Shown: positions 21,601 to 33,649, counted from the first letter of the stretch. The stretch: 64,000 nt of DNA from Hyparrhenia diplandra (GCA_015847255.1 JADLZK010009026.1:744001-808000), one strand, 5' to 3'. Program-made: numbers and translations. The notes: generated from the letters alone by a model not told the origin.

Positions 21601-23134
21601 AAGAGCAAACTTGCTTGCTCAACGTGCATCCGGCTTTGAGGTAAGAGATGAATACTTTCATTTACAACATTTGCCGATGCATGAAAATTTGCTTGTTTCA
21701 GATTCTAGTGAAAATTCGGTTCAACCAAAGTTAATTGGACAAACCGATATTACTAATAATTTGGGACAGCAATGTAAAGTTCTTTTAAATCGGTCTATTT
21801 CTGTTTTGGACAATGGTAGCACCGATTTAGAAGATTGGAGAACTCCTCTCTTGTCTTTCTTGCAGGATCCTAGTGCTAAAGTTGACAAGAATATTTGACT
21901 TGCTTTCAAGTACACATTGCATAATGGTGAGCTTTATAGGAGGACTGCCGAAGACTTGTTGCTAAAGTGTCTAGGGGCTGATCAAGCAAGAGTGGCAATG
22001 GGAGAAGTACATGAAGGCATTTGTGGTACGCATCAATCGGCTCCGAAGATGAAGTGGTTGTTGAGACGGGCTGGTTTTTATTGGCCCACTATGATGGCTG
22101 ATTGCTTTTTCGTTACTACAAAGGTTGTGAAGAGTGTCGGGCCGGGTTTGGAAATATTCAGCCGGTCTTGCAAGGCTGCCATGCTTCATCCTATCATCAA
22201 ACCATGGCCTTTCCGTGGTTGGGGCTTGATTTCATTGGTCGATTCATCCTCCATCTTCCAAGGGGCATAAGTTCATCTTGGTTGCTACCGACTACTTCAC
22301 TAAATGGTCGGAAGCGGTTCCATTGAAGAACATGACACACAAGGAGGTAATTGAGTTCATAACCGAGCACATCATTCATAGATTCAGCATTCCTCAGACA
22401 TTAACTACGGATCAAGGAACATCATTTATGGCGAAAGAGGTCAAGGATTTTGCGAATCATATAAGATCAAGATGCTCAATTCATCTCCATATTATGCTCA
22501 AGCCAATGGTCAAGCGGAATCAACTAACAAAACTTTGATCAAGCTTATTAAGAAGAAAATAGAAGAACATCCAAGAAGGTGGCATGAGGTCTTGTCGAAG
22601 CTTTGTGGGCTCATCGCATATCGAGGCACGCAAAAGTGCGACTAAAGTTACTCCTTATGAGTTGGTGTATGGTCAAGAGTCGGTGTTACCCGTTGAGGTA
22701 AATTTGGATGCATATAGATTTGCTAAACAAAATGATCTATCTCCTACTATGTATCATGATTTGATGATGGACAATATCGATGAGGTAACCGACAAGCGAA
22801 TACAAGCTCTAAAGGAGATTGAGAAAGACAAAGCCCGTGTTGCAAGAGCCTACAGCAAGAAAGTCAAGAGCAAATCGTTCCAAATCGGTGATTTAGTTTG
22901 GCAAACTATATTACCAATAGGGTCAAAGAGCAATCAATTTGGCAAGTGGTCACCCAATTGGAAGGGCCCTTTCAAAGTGGTCAAGGTGATACTTGGGAAC
23001 TCCTATGTGCTTGAGTCAACAAGTGGAGAACGCCAAGCAAAGGCGATTAACGGGAGGTATTTGAAAAATATTTCCCTAGTGTTTGGCAAGAGGCCTAGTG
23101 CTCTCAAACAATGGCGATGCATGCATCGCCCTTA
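21600..23134 (+). pseudogene. Integrase of element 2, with preceding linker
   Basis: A linker (21600-21898) carries EYFHLQHLPMHENL and SVQPKLIGQTDITNNLGQ and ends in a stop at about 21896. The integrase follows. The HHCC region has VHEGICGTHQSAPKMKWLL and CEEC (22010-22145). The DDE core has LDFIG (near 22228), TTDQGTSF (Asp near 22408) and GQAESTN (Glu codon 22517-22519). A C-terminal module includes VTPYELVYGQESVLPVEVNL, FQIGDLVWQ and NWKGPFKV. All three catalytic residues are visible but in different frames. After the stop near 23135 the sequence continues to the polypurine tract. Confidence 0.88.
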
Positions 23135-23252
23135 GAACAAAAATGGCGATACATAGTATCGCCCTTAGGTACCGGACAATCGATACGATGGGCATTCGTG
23201 TTGTTTGGTTTTCTTTGTTTTTGTTTTCAGGGTTCGTGCATATCTCACCTTA

Positions 23253-23268
23253 AAACGAGGGGGGCATA
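23253..23268 (+). promoter_or_regulatory. Polypurine tract of element 2
   Basis: AAACGAGGGGGGCATA directly abuts the TGTTAACAC start of the right LTR. Confidence 0.8.
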
Positions 23269-24190
23269 TGTTAACACTCAAAATAGTACCATGCTATTTT
23301 TGGAATGGAAAAATGTGAGAGAAAGAATGGATGCATGGACGACATTATTTTATATGAAGAATGTGTGTCAAAAGATGTCCTAAATATAGCTAAACATGCA
23401 TGGCTTGGAAAATCTGGTGGAGGAGACTAAACATGCATTTCTAGAGTCGGCCGGACGATTTGGAATGCGTCGGTCATGCATCCGCTTGCGGCGCATGCCT
23501 TCGATGCTATTTCGAGCTCGGGAATTTCGACCAGGAAGCTATGACCGGAGCGTCCGGTCATGCATCCGGTTGCGGCGTCCGGTCATCGCATGCCTTCGAT
23601 GCTATTTCAGGGCTCTCTGGAATTTGGACCGTAAGCTATGACCGGCGCGTCCGGTCGGCCCAAATGCAGCGTCCGGTCACCATGCGACGGACCGTGTCCG
23701 TACAATCCCGAACCGATTTCTTTCCTAATCATGTTTGGGTCGGATTTTGAGGCTTGGAAACGTCCAAGGACGGTTTCCTAAAAGGATAAGACCACCCTCC
23801 TCTATATAATAAAGAGGTTCATGGCCGATTTGATCCCATCTACATCCAATCGACAGCCAATCTATCTCCTGTCCTGTTTGTAGGTCATCTTCTTCCTTCA
23901 ACCCCTCTACGTTGCTGTTCGGCGGCGAACTCCGCGTTCTTCCTCGGCGTTCTAGGCGGCCCACGCTGGTCCTAGAGCACCCCTCGCGTCGTCCCTCCCC
24001 GACGGGTCTTCCCGGAGGTGCGTTCGGAGGTTCTCTCAGCCGTCACCGAGCTCTACGCGCCCCTACCGATCCGTAGATCGGTTTGGGCTGCCACGCTGCG
24101 GTGCTCACTGCTTCAAGGTTGTGTGCAACCTTCGTGGGCGTCCAAGGCCCTCCCGGTGTGTTGGTGTGAAGCCCCGGTTTCGCGTCAACA
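23269..24190 (+). repeat. 3' LTR of element 2
   Basis: 922 bp, starts TGTTAACACTC and ends CGCGTCAACA. Complete, so it shows what the left LTR has lost. TATA-like TATATAATAA at 23803-23812. Its termini and TATA-proximal region resemble the LTRs at 53690-55949 and 60442-62345. Confidence 0.92.
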
Positions 24191-24195
24191 GTAGG

Positions 24196-24537
24196 ATTCA
24201 CATATTAGGATTGAGAAGCTTCAAGAATCTATGTGCTACAGGAGATGTGGTTGGCACAGCTCTTCGCTTTCTTCAAGTTATGATCGGGAACGCCTCATTG
24301 CCACGTGAGATTGTACTATATAAATTTATATTAGCGCATACTGACTCATGTATGAGTTCTAGGGAAGAGAAGACAAGGCTATGATGTTTTTTTTATGTGA
24401 GTAGAAATAAGGCCATGTCTTTGGTCGAGTACCTTCTTTGAGGATCTCAGTCCTTTGAATTCTTTATTGGCAGAATGGCTTATCAATGGAAAGGTGTCAA
24501 ATGTCTATACTGCATCCACATATTTGACTTTGTTATA
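24196..24537. other. Unassigned DNA between element 2 and the Helitron-like segment
   Basis: No recognisable coding or repeat signature. This flank directly follows the GTAGG target duplication. Confidence 0.35.
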
Positions 24538-24969
24538 GTCTACCCTACTAATGCACCAACTTCGCTGCGTTTAAAATTATTCAAATAAACGATCCAAATT
24601 ACTCCTTAATCTTTCTCTCTCATCACTCAAACACCCTCCAACGTCCAGGATTAAGTGTATGGGCCTTACTCCTAACGCTCGCCAAATATCGGCCAAACGC
24701 CTTACGCCTCCCTCGCGATTCAATTTCCTCCCGAATGGATGCGCTCCTTCCTTGCGATCCTTCCTTTCCTAATCCTTCCTTTCCTCCTATGCACATTTTG
24801 CGGGCGGCGGTCTTGGCGGCGGCGGCGGCGGAGTCCAGGCGGCGGTCTTGGCGCGGCGGTGCGCGGCGACAAATTCCCACGCGGGCGGCGGTCTTGGCGA
24901 AGCGGCGGCGAGGCGGAATCCCCGCCGGAAAGGTCTTGCGGCGGCGGCGGCTGGCATCCAACAAACCAC

Positions 24970-25072
24970 GCCGGAGCAAAGGCGACGAAGAAGGGCGCGG
25001 GGGGGGCGGCGGCGGCAGCCCCAAGAAGAAGCTGGTCTCTCGCTCCGTGAAGGCCGGCCTCCAGTTCCCGGC
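24970..25072 (+). pseudogene. Histone H2A fragment (N-terminal part), captured
   Basis: The frame at 25012-25070 reads SPKKKLVSRSVKAGLQFP, which matches the start of the plant H2A core (usual form PKKK.VSRSVKAGLQFPVGRI). Upstream, in another frame across a run of eight G, AGAKATKKGAGGA fits the basic N-terminal tail. After QFP the similarity stops: VGRIGRYLKKG is not present, and AIDQ followed by GTACGG looks like an exon-intron edge. The fragment lacks the whole histone fold beyond its first residues, so it cannot make a histone. The upstream sequence to 24640 is GC-rich with long frames lacking domains. Confidence 0.7.
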
Positions 25073-26622
25073 GGCCCCAAGCCTATCGGCACCGGCAATT
25101 GATCAGGTACGGCAATTCAATCACGTACTGGCAATTGCAATTACTAATCAGGTACGGCAATTCAAGAGGTCGGGATGGATTCTGAGCGAGGTACAAAGAA
25201 TACACAATTCAAACTAAACTCCGTATCTTCCAACAAATCCACTCTTTATAGTGGCCAATTCAAATCAGATCCAGTTTTTTTTTTTTTTTTTTTGACAACT
25301 AATCCGATCCTGTTATTACTATCCAAAATAACATTGCCTTGCTCTCTCGATTGCTCCATGCTCCATTTGTTTACCGAGCCCATTTCTGCAATTACCCGAA
25401 GCCTCCTGTTTTTGTTTAAATTATTTTAGCTCACAATTCTTATTTTTCTTCTGTTATTTGAACTCTGAATTCCTATTTCAGTCAGTAATTGCAATTACTA
25501 ATCATGTATATATACTGGTACCTATCAAGTTGCCTTTGTGTTTTTTTTTTTAATTATTTTGTGAATCTGTGAGTTCCATTTCAGTTTGGTGCAGTTAGAC
25601 AATAGCAATTACCTATCGCTAAACATAAGCCTGTTAACTGTCTATACTTGAACTGAGAAAAAAGTATTTCAGATTACTATGAAATTGTAGTTCCAGGTAT
25701 CCTACTTCATTGAGTCTTTCACACAAAATCACTCAAAACTAGACGGTCTGGGTTTGGGTTTGAACCCTCATGAATTTGCAGCTACCGCCATTGCATGCAG
25801 TTTGGTTTTTATGAATGCAGGTCTGCTTCCTGGCATGGCATAGATCATATCTGCCATGGATGTAATGTGCTGAAGGTTTTTAAGCCCTGCATCCCTTTCT
25901 TCTCTTCAGGAAGAGTGCGAGCCGGCTAATGAACAGGTCACAATGCAATGTACCCTGACATTTCTTCTATGATCTTATTTGAACTAGCTGTTGCTTTCCT
26001 TGGAACAACTACCATGTTGGAATTCTGAAAGCCTACTGAACTAAGCCAATGTAGTTCATTATGAGGTGTATATGCAAGCAACAATTTTGTTCCATTTCAG
26101 CGAACCACTATTTTCAATACAATTCAGCCAATTATAAGTTCGTCCATCATTTCTTATTTTCTCTGGGAAGGACCTGGTAAACCCCATCCCCCTGTTCATT
26201 CTTTTCCGTAGTAATAGAGGTAAGGTATTCATGCTTTTGTTATTTTACATTTTTGCTTGCTCTCATTGAATCAAACAGACGCACACACACTGCTGTGTTA
26301 CATTCCTAACCGCGATGCAAAGAAGGTGCATATTTTGTTTATTGGATATTATTTTTATAGCACTTATTCCATATTATACGCACTACTGTGAATGATCTTT
26401 TTTTTTTTTTTTTTTTTTTGGTTTTTTTATTCCATGTCATGGGTGATATAGATGGAGGAACAGAAGGAGTGCGACCACATGCTGCGATGGCCTGCAAGGT
26501 GCAGCAATAGATTGAGGTTGGTTTCATTCCACATATGCCTTTGTTTAGGTTCAGAGTAGACAGTTCAATCCATTGTTGGACGATCAATAGTATGCATATG
26601 TTAGCTAGAATCCAGTTTTAGT
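25073..26622. other. Intron-like and unassigned cargo of the Helitron-like segment
   Basis: AT-rich, with T tracts (25275-25293, 26400-26420) and several pyrimidine-AG sites. Short coding-like pieces occur (ICHGCNVLKVFKPC near 25855; MEEQKECDHMLRWPA near 26451), each next to possible splice signals. They are too short to assign. Near 25090-25165 the words GGTACGGCAATTCAA and ATTACTAATCA recur, and the latter returns near 25495. Confidence 0.35.
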
Positions 26623-26627
26623 TCTAT

Positions 26628-27265
26628 TGTCGATTCGGCCAGATTGGGCGGAATTGACACGTGTCCTTCGACCGTTGGAGCTACCGAGATGGCGTGACGG
26701 GGCTGCAGCTTCTTCGCCCGGCGGCGGACGAGCAGCAGCACGAACAGCGAGGGAGGAGGGGAGGAGCCGTCGGGGAGGGCGGCGGCGACCGGCGCCCGCC
26801 GGGCGGGCAGGGGCGGCGGCGAGCAGGGCGGCGTGTGCGGCGGGCGCGAGGAGGCGGCGGCCGTGGTTGGAGAGATTGAAGGCGAAAGATATTTTTTTAT
26901 TTGCTTGCTTATCCCCTAGAGATTACATGCCTCTTGCTTATATAGCCCCGACTAGTGGGACTTGTAATCTAAGCAATCTCTATAAGGTTTCTTATACGAT
27001 CGGAATACCTTTTACAAGCATATCCTAACTTATTCTTTCCTAATAAGGGTCTCCCTTATAGATGAGATATCCCCTTGCACACCAAAAATTACCTAAGATA
27101 ATCCTAACTTGAATATGAAGCAAACTCGGAATCGCACGGGAGAGGGAAGGCGCGGCGGCAAGGGGCCCGGCCCTTGCGCGGCCGCACCCCGGCCCTCGGG
27201 CCGGGCGGCTGCCATGTCGGAGCCCATCTAGCCACTTTCGGGTGGCCCAGTTCTGGTTCATGACA
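26628..27265 (-). repeat. 3' LTR of gag-only copy A
   Basis: On the minus strand it starts TGTCATGAACCAGAACTGGG and ends ATCGACA. A conserved block before the TATA region (AATAAGTTAGGATATGC) is shared with all other LTRs of the family. Confidence 0.9.
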
Positions 27266-27282
27266 TCTCCCCACCAGATTCG
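27266..27282 (-). promoter_or_regulatory. Polypurine tract of gag-only copy A
   Basis: On the minus strand GAATCTGGTGGGGAGA abuts the LTR start TGTCATG. The other copies have GGTGGGGAAA or GATGGGGAAA at this place. Confidence 0.75.
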
Positions 27283-28170
27283 ACGAGGCGGCGCGCCCAC
27301 GTGCCGCCCAACCCACCCACGAGGGGCGAAAGGGCAGCCCGATCGGAGAGGTGACCCTCCGGCCCGAAGTAGAAGACGAGAGGACCGCACTTGTCGTTGT
27401 CGTCGTTGCGCACATCGGCGTCCCCTGTCGGGGCGGGCGAAGTCGAGGTGGAGGTCGCCAAGTAGATGCTGAACTTGAAGCTCAGCGGGGGGCTGCACGA
27501 AGGGACGTTCCGCCCATGCACGACGCATGACGGAGGCGGCGAGGGTTCCGGACAGCTCGATCATATCGGGCGGGTCGGCGGAGGAGACGATAGGTGTAGG
27601 TTGTCGGCACTGTCACCTTAGCGTGAAGCTGTAGTAGACGTGACGGATCGGCGTGGGGCGAGGAGGTGAAGTCGAGGAGGCGGCCAGGGAGGAGGTCGCT
27701 GGCGTGTTTCACGGGCGGCCCTAGTGGATCTCTGCGTCCATCTTGCACCACGGTGACGTTCCCAACGCGGAAGAAGATATCGCCGTTGTTGTCGAAGAGG
27801 AGGACGGTGGCACCTCGATCCGCTCGTCGGGCGTGCCGAAGGAGGACATACGCCGGGAATGCCCGATCCTCCCGGGGGACGATTGGGAAGGTGGAAGCCC
27901 ACCGCTACGCCATGCGTGGGACGTTTCCCGGCATGAAGTCTTGGAGAAGCTCGAAGCGGCGGGGGCGTAGTAGCGGTGGAAGTACCTCCCACGATGCCAT
28001 AGTGGGAGGCTCCACTCTGGCGGCCAGAGTCTGTAGCTCGATGGCGTTGGAGATGATCCCGAGCTCCTTGTTGGTCGTCGTGGCCAGTGCAGCCCGTGAT
28101 CATGTCGTTCGACGTCGGAGGGCCATCGATGTCGTCCATAGCAACAGCGAGACGCTGCTGGCCTAATGCG
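27283..28170 (-). pseudogene. Conserved downstream region X of gag-only copy A, function unknown
   Basis: Between gag and the purine tract, where pol would be expected, a coding-like stretch is shared with the other two copies. Blocks in shifting frames include VAMDDIDGPPTSNDMITG, HGVAVGFHLPNRP, LLFDNNGDIFFRVGN, GRLLDFTSSPHADP, KVTVPTTYTY and VRNDDNDKCGPLVFYFGP. I do not recognise the family, and it is not RT, RNase H, integrase or protease. The correct frame is uncertain because indels separate the blocks. It could be a captured host gene or an unusual gag C-terminus. Confidence 0.55.
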
Positions 28171-29151
28171 CGATCAACCGGCTGGCCATGATGTCGTTTG
28201 CGATGTCGCCCGGTGCGCCCGTGGTGGCCGGGCGTGGCCAGCGCCCGGTGCGGCACCTATCGGCGTCGTCCGGCTGCGTCGTCGTTGTATTGCGGGCGAG
28301 GTCAATGGCTTCCTCCATCGAGCGGGGCTCGAACCACTTGAAGTGCCGTCCCGCAGCGGGTTTCGTAAGCCTTCGACGAAGAGGTCGACAGCGGTGGCGC
28401 TGTCCCTCAAAATCCATGCGTGATGCATAGACCTCGGCGTCGATGTAGTCGTCCAACTTGCCCGGGAGGGCGGCGGCGTATGCCGCCATGGCGTCGAGGT
28501 GTCGGGGGTGGACCGAAGTGATGTCGCGGCGCTGGCGAACTCATCCCACTCGCGGGGACTTCTTCTTGACGAGGTCGATGTACCGGTATCGCGGCAAGAC
28601 CGGTGAGGTGGAAGCGGCGTAACTCACGTAGTAGTCCGGTCGATGTCCAAGTTGAGCTCGAAGAAGAGCTCCGACCAATCCCAGAGGTCGGGGTCGTCGG
28701 TGCCGTCGAACTCGACGGACTTGCGGCGCGTGACATAGCGGGGAGGGTGCAATGCCGCGGGTGGCAGCACGGGTGCTGGGCGTCGCGGGTGGCGCCGACG
28801 CGAGGACAGAGTAGGGGCGCCGGTGGCGGTGGCGCTGGGGCAGGGCGGGGGCGCGCGAGGTGGACGCCTATCGCCTGCCGGAGAGTCTCGCGCGGTCGCG
28901 GTGTCGGAGGAGAGGAGAGGGCAGCCGGTGCTGCGGTGTCGTCGGGATGACGTCGATGACGGCCGGTGCGGCGCACGTCTAGCACAACGCCGTGCCGCTC
29001 CTCAAGGCCGGAGGATAGCGTGGTCGGAGCCGACGTCGAGGTCCGGGCGGAGGTGGTGGCGTGCCGCCGTGCCGGGGGCCGCCCTGTGCCCGACGGCGTA
29101 TTTGCCGCCGGGCCGATCCCCTCAGCGTGGTCGTCGTGACGTGTTGGGGTC
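28171..29151 (-). pseudogene. gag-like gene of gag-only copy A, main part (continues at 37466-37599)
   Basis: Minus-strand blocks are a DGTDDPDLWDWSELFFELN start of the gag capsid domain (near 28700), YAAFHLTGLAA (near 28610), a region of FGPP, and KWFEPRSMEEAIDLAR (near 28340-28290). The arrangement (YDGTDDP, FF, SYHLTG-like, EEAIDLAR) matches retrotransposon gag proteins of the Ty3/gypsy group. The upstream proline-rich part (28985-28760) is low complexity. The start lies across the nested insertion. Confidence 0.7.
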
Positions 29152-30884
29152 TGTTGGTATTTCTAATGTCACTAACTAGTAATGGCATCTAGAAAGAATA
29201 TCGATGTTGCTTGAGATAAAACTTAAAAGAAATATTCATTGCGATTCATAGCATATACGAAAAAGGTTGTCATCCCTATAGTTAAACTACTAATATGCAA
29301 GGAATATAATATTCGTACTATGCCTTGATAACTTCTTAATAAGTAAATAAACAATTATAATCGGGTATCCATAAGCGCACGAGATATGAATATATACCAT
29401 TGTAGCATTTTAACCGGAGTAATAACAGGGTCTTGAATTTATATTCTACCACGAGGAAAAGAAGTCTATTATCTTGAATTAACTAAGCATAGATCTTAAT
29501 CTAACCATCTCTCATGTGCAAGACATCAGCATTAATCTCATCAATTACTTAAGCAAGGATCAAAGTTCATAATAAAGATAATGATAAAGTTCTAGATAAA
29601 CAGATTTTTGACCAAAAATCACGTTGGTTGGCGAAAGTGTCTAACAATGGACGATAGCAATTCATAGGCTAGCTAGCATTAGAAACTCCAATATGTAACT
29701 CTAAACTAAATGTTAGGATCTACCTAATTATGCAATACAAATAACAATCATTGAAGAAAGACTAATTAAATCCGGACATGAGGACGTAATCCGTGAAGAC
29801 TAAGGCGAAACTTAGAACAACCCGAAATCTAACATCCGCTAGGCCTACATACGGGGTGGATTGCAAGGACTCAATGGTGCTGTCACCACCACGATCTACC
29901 ACACGACCCGGCACATAGGGTGCAAAGCGCGAGGTAAATAAGATCTAATCACCATGATTACATCGTCTCTACCACTCACCTTCCGATCTAGATGATGAGC
30001 GCTATACGAATCCATGCATGAACATAACGATGAATTCAACTATGCTAAATGTGTAATTAAAGTAAATACTAGAACAAATAATCTCGAATATAAACATGAT
30101 CAAGATATTCATATTAAGCATGTGTGCAGGACTTGAAAACTACTTACAATGAAGAACTTACAAGAACGAGGCCTGATCTTGAGCTGGCCTCCCACGATCG
30201 AGGCGGATTTCTCCCTTCCTACTAGTTCTAATCTTGATTGCTACTCTTCCGAAAAGCGATGTTTCTCTAGCGTTGAATATGACTTGGTATTTTAATTAGA
30301 AATATCTTTGTTATAGAACTTGATGATCTAAGAAGGGGGTCTAGGGGTCCTAATATATCGGTCTTCGTCTGTCTCTCCATCTTCATCGGCGATGTGGTAT
30401 TAACCTTGAATCAATCCCGCACTTCTACCGTTGCCCTCGGATCAAACCGACTCAAATCAACCGGTTTAGATCGAGTCTTAGAGGCGGTGGAGGAAGCTTC
30501 CGAAGCGGAGCGGTAGGCGGGCCTGGCAGGGCCGATCGGCCCCATTATTGGGCCGATCGGCCCAGGGGGGGCTCCCCTCTGGGTCCCGTCGTGCGTCGCG
30601 TGTTCTGGAGTCTTCTAGATGATGTATTTCTTGGTTCGAAGTTAGTTCACGTCGGGATTAATCCGAAGCCTTCTAGACTTGTTTCGAGTTGGATTGCGTT
30701 GCGTTACGTCGGCCGTATGCCACGTCATCTCTGCTGATTTTTACGTTAAGTCCTCGCAAATCACAACTTTACCAAAACTGATGGAATTATGTTAGTGACA
30801 CCCTATTCTAGGTTGTTATTATTATTTATACCCCTTTCTCATGTTTAATTAATTAAAAATTTTATATGATAACAAGTGTCAACA
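29152..30884 (-). repeat. 3' LTR of element 3
   Basis: On the minus strand it starts TGTTGACACTTGTTATC and ends AAATACCAACA. It is essentially identical to its partner over the AT-rich parts. Confidence 0.93.
30529..30563. repeat. Two tandem 14-bp perfect palindromes in element 3 LTR (left)
   Basis: GGGCCGATCGGCCC at 30529-30542 and again at 30550-30563, separated by CATTATT. Each copy is its own reverse complement. Confidence 0.9.
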
Positions 30885-30905
30885 AACTCCCCCAAGCTTA
30901 CCCTT
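30885..30905 (-). promoter_or_regulatory. Polypurine tract of element 3
   Basis: On the minus strand GGTAAGCTTGGGGGAGTT abuts the LTR start TGTTGACAC. Confidence 0.8.
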
Positions 30906-32700
30906 TGCTAGTCCCTAGCAAAGCTACATGCTATAGTAGGATCGTGGGAGTTGCTACTACGCTTTCATACCTCAAAAGTCTTGTGTTTTAAAAAATAAAT
31001 TCTCCTCTTAACCAGATTACTCTTACCATTTTACCATGGGGCGTAGCCTTGTCATGAATCATAAGCAAGATAAAACAATCAAGTTAAGTACCATGTCTCA
31101 AATTCTTTGATCAACTATCATCCTGGGGTTTTGCAATATTTTTCAAAAGAAAACTTCGAGAGAGATCCTACATGTATGACCCCCTTAAGTAGATGGTACG
31201 TAGTGGAGTTACACAAGTGGTAGGACATACATAGTGGGATGATAGTGGTGAAGTGGATGAGGATGAAAGGTAGTAAATAGCCTTTAGCCTTTTTTTCTTC
31301 TCAAGCATCTCTAGTCTATATCCCTCTTTCTAAAAATTGCTAGGATCCGGGGGCTGTCCATTCTTGGAGAGGTGGGCTTTTCCCCGAACTTGTGTCCATT
31401 TTCTCTCTCCTTAGAGATGTGGGCCCTGCTCACCCTTGGACACGTGTCCGTTATTCATCTCTAAATTTATTTTTATTATTTAGGAGGTAGGCCCTTCTCG
31501 CCTAGTATGACTTTTTGTCCGTTACTCTCCCCCTCTCGTCTCACTTTTTCTAGATATTTATTTTTTTCTTCTTCTTTTTTTTTTTTTTTTTTTTTTTTGA
31601 ATGTAGCCCAGCCTATATAAAACATTGAGAGAGACATATCTAAAGATTGCAAGAGCTTTACTAATTATTTTTATGGCTAACGGCTAAGTGAAATATGGGG
31701 ATGCGTACTTTAGAGTTTAGAAGCAACAGATTGGTGGAGTGGGATGATCTTGATGGAATACTCTTAAGGGTCATAACTAAGGATTCATCATGTAATTTTA
31801 TAATTTTTAAAGATAAAAACCAGGAGTCAAGTATCTCTAAGAATATGATAAACAGTAGCTCAACTTTTCATGCACTATTATCTTTTTAATGCTAAGACTC
31901 GAGATCAAGCATGTGCTTCTCTCAGGTGTGTGTTGGGTTTAGAGCAAATTAAACATTTAAAGCTTCGAGGAGAATCTAAGTCCAAAGTGTAAGTACTTTT
32001 TAAGAGGTATTAAGGCGGAGCAACTATTCATCATTTCCTTAGCACATATTATCAAGATCATAATTAATAGGAAGAAAGTAGTCTAACAAGTTCTAGCACT
32101 TTATTTATTTGACTCTTTAACACTAAGACTCTTTAACTAAGACACATTAAATAAGACTCATTAACTCTAAGCAAATATAACTAGCTAAAATTTAAAGACA
32201 TAGGGTAGTAATACTTATCATGATAAATGGGGGTGCTCTCCCCAAGCTTGATCTTGAAGTAGTCCTTTGTTCATCCTTGAAATTTTTTTTCTGTTTCGGG
32301 GTTTCCTTCAATGTTCTCCCTGCTAATATTAGTTTCGCACATACCCGAAAGGAATAAATTCTAGGATGCTATTGTGAACCTTCATGTGCTCACTTCTTTT
32401 TTGGATTTTTATTTTTATATATAAAAAAAAAAGTTGTGGACCTTCATGTGCCCACATATTTTTGGGAATTTTCTATGCAATAGGGATGCTAATGCAAAAA
32501 CATATGAATGCAATATTTTTATATTTTTTTTTTTTATGCCACCACAGCAAGGAGTACTTGCATGGGGCTTTTAGTAAACTGATGCAAATGCAACAAACAT
32601 ATTTTTGTGATTTTTCTAATGCAAGTTTAAAAAGAATAAATATGCTAAAAAGTAAGTATGCTAATTGAAATATCTTTGTGAGAAAATTAAGTATGCGAGA
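30906..32700. other. Non-coding 3' internal region of element 3
   Basis: AT-rich with a long T tract (about 31575-31598) and no protein motif. Block 31413-31462 (GAGATGTGGGCCCT, then GGACACGTGTCC) matches 9276-9327 in element 1. This is where RT, RNase H and integrase would lie in an autonomous relative, and none is seen. Confidence 0.6.
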
Positions 32701-32738
32701 TAAATACCGAGTTACCTCTCGGCAAGAATTTAAAGCAC

Positions 32739-32984
32739 TTACTCCCATGGCGTGGAGTCGTCTATGGGCCCTCGTGTAAATGTTGTACCGGGCATGGGTC
32801 CTTCAATGATCTCAATGAGTGGCGAGGCGAAAGTAGTAGTAGAAGTCGATTGTTCATTTGTTGATGCCGGCGCTGGTTGGGTCTCCGAAGGTGTACTCTT
32901 GTTGCTCTTCTTAGCGACTTCTTTCTTCTTCCAAGATTGCTTCTTTGGTGGAGACCTTTCCGGTGTAGTTGGTGCATCATTCAA
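32739..32984 (-). pseudogene. Basic/Ser-Thr-rich tail of the gag-protease frame, element 3
   Basis: The frame reads NDAPTTPERSPPKKQSWKKK, continues with a lysine-rich and Ser/Thr-rich stretch and ends SPLIEIIEGPMPGTT plus a short tail at a stop near 32741. It follows the second protease-like segment in the same direction. It may be the normal C-terminus of this truncated polyprotein, since no RT follows. The Met start is arbitrary and the frame may be part of a longer one. Confidence 0.45.
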
Positions 32985-33189
32985 GATTGGTAGAGCTGAG
33001 TGTACTTTTCTTGGATGTCTTTTCTATCCTCTCAATGTGCTCCATCTTTGAGTCCAGCTTCCTTTGTAGTCTTTGGAGACGCTTCGGCTCTTGGTCCTTC
33101 TTCGGGGCTGTTCATAGTTAGTATAAGTATTAAAGAAGCAGCGCACCTTTTTACCTTGAATATGGAACTGGATTTGGATTTAAGATCGA

Positions 33190-33540
33190 TGTAAATGATT
33201 GCTCTTGTAGTATTCAGAACGGCCTTCCAAGTATTATGGGAGGATCTTGTTCAGCCCGTCTCCCGTGTCCATGACTAAGAAGTCGGTGAGGACATAGCTG
33301 TCTTTGATCTTGTGGGTACATTTTCGCACCATACCTTAGGAATCGGTGTGTTTGATCCCGCCCTTTGCAGTAGTACATAGGTGGAACACAAAGGCAGATT
33401 ACCATAGATTAATTTATACGTTACCTTTGACATTAGGTTGATGCGATCCCGTGTCATGACGGTTGTATAGAAGTTCCATTGATTAATGGAGGCGGTGAAT
33501 TGCCGGAACTCTGGGGTCGTCTAGCTTCTCTATCGGTGGT
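33190..33540 (-). pseudogene. Second protease-like segment of element 3
   Basis: Minus-strand pieces include DFLVMDTGDGLN followed by PPIILGRPF, the flap-to-C-terminal block of Athila-type retropepsin. It resembles the equivalent block of the upstream copy (about 33830: MGKGKNAPIIPGRPFPATT), but the sequence clearly differs. The catalytic start was not found in this copy. Confidence 0.55.
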
Positions 33541-33649
33541 TGATTGCGCCGAAGTCTTGCGTCGAGTTGACTTGATTGATCATCAAGACTCGTTCTACGT
33601 GTGTGGTCGAGGTTGACGGTTCTTCTTGTTCTTGCTTCTTCTTTTTTTA

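Larger units (their letters stand above)
18884..24190 (+). mobile_element. Tat-lineage Ty3/gypsy element 2, lacking gag and protease, TSD GTAGG
   Basis: LTRs 18884-19781 and 23269-24190 bound a plus-strand pol. GTAGG flanks both ends (18879-18883 and 24191-24195). The left LTR runs straight into the protease-RT linker: its last bases (TCAACA), the primer site, gag and protease are all missing. The pol order RT, RNase H, second RNase H, integrase is diagnostic of the Tat lineage. The intact target duplication shows the present ends are those of the inserted copy. The deletion could be older than the insertion (a propagating derivative) or internal and later. Confidence 0.92.

Noticed and set aside
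18884..24190. Element 2 as an intact autonomous retrotransposon
   Set aside because: Gag, protease and primer site are missing, the RT motif is YIDG, and several frameshifts are present.
24735..25217. A 160-residue frame as a complete novel protein
   Set aside because: Only the H2A-like piece is recognisable. The rest is low complexity and passes through a probable exon edge.
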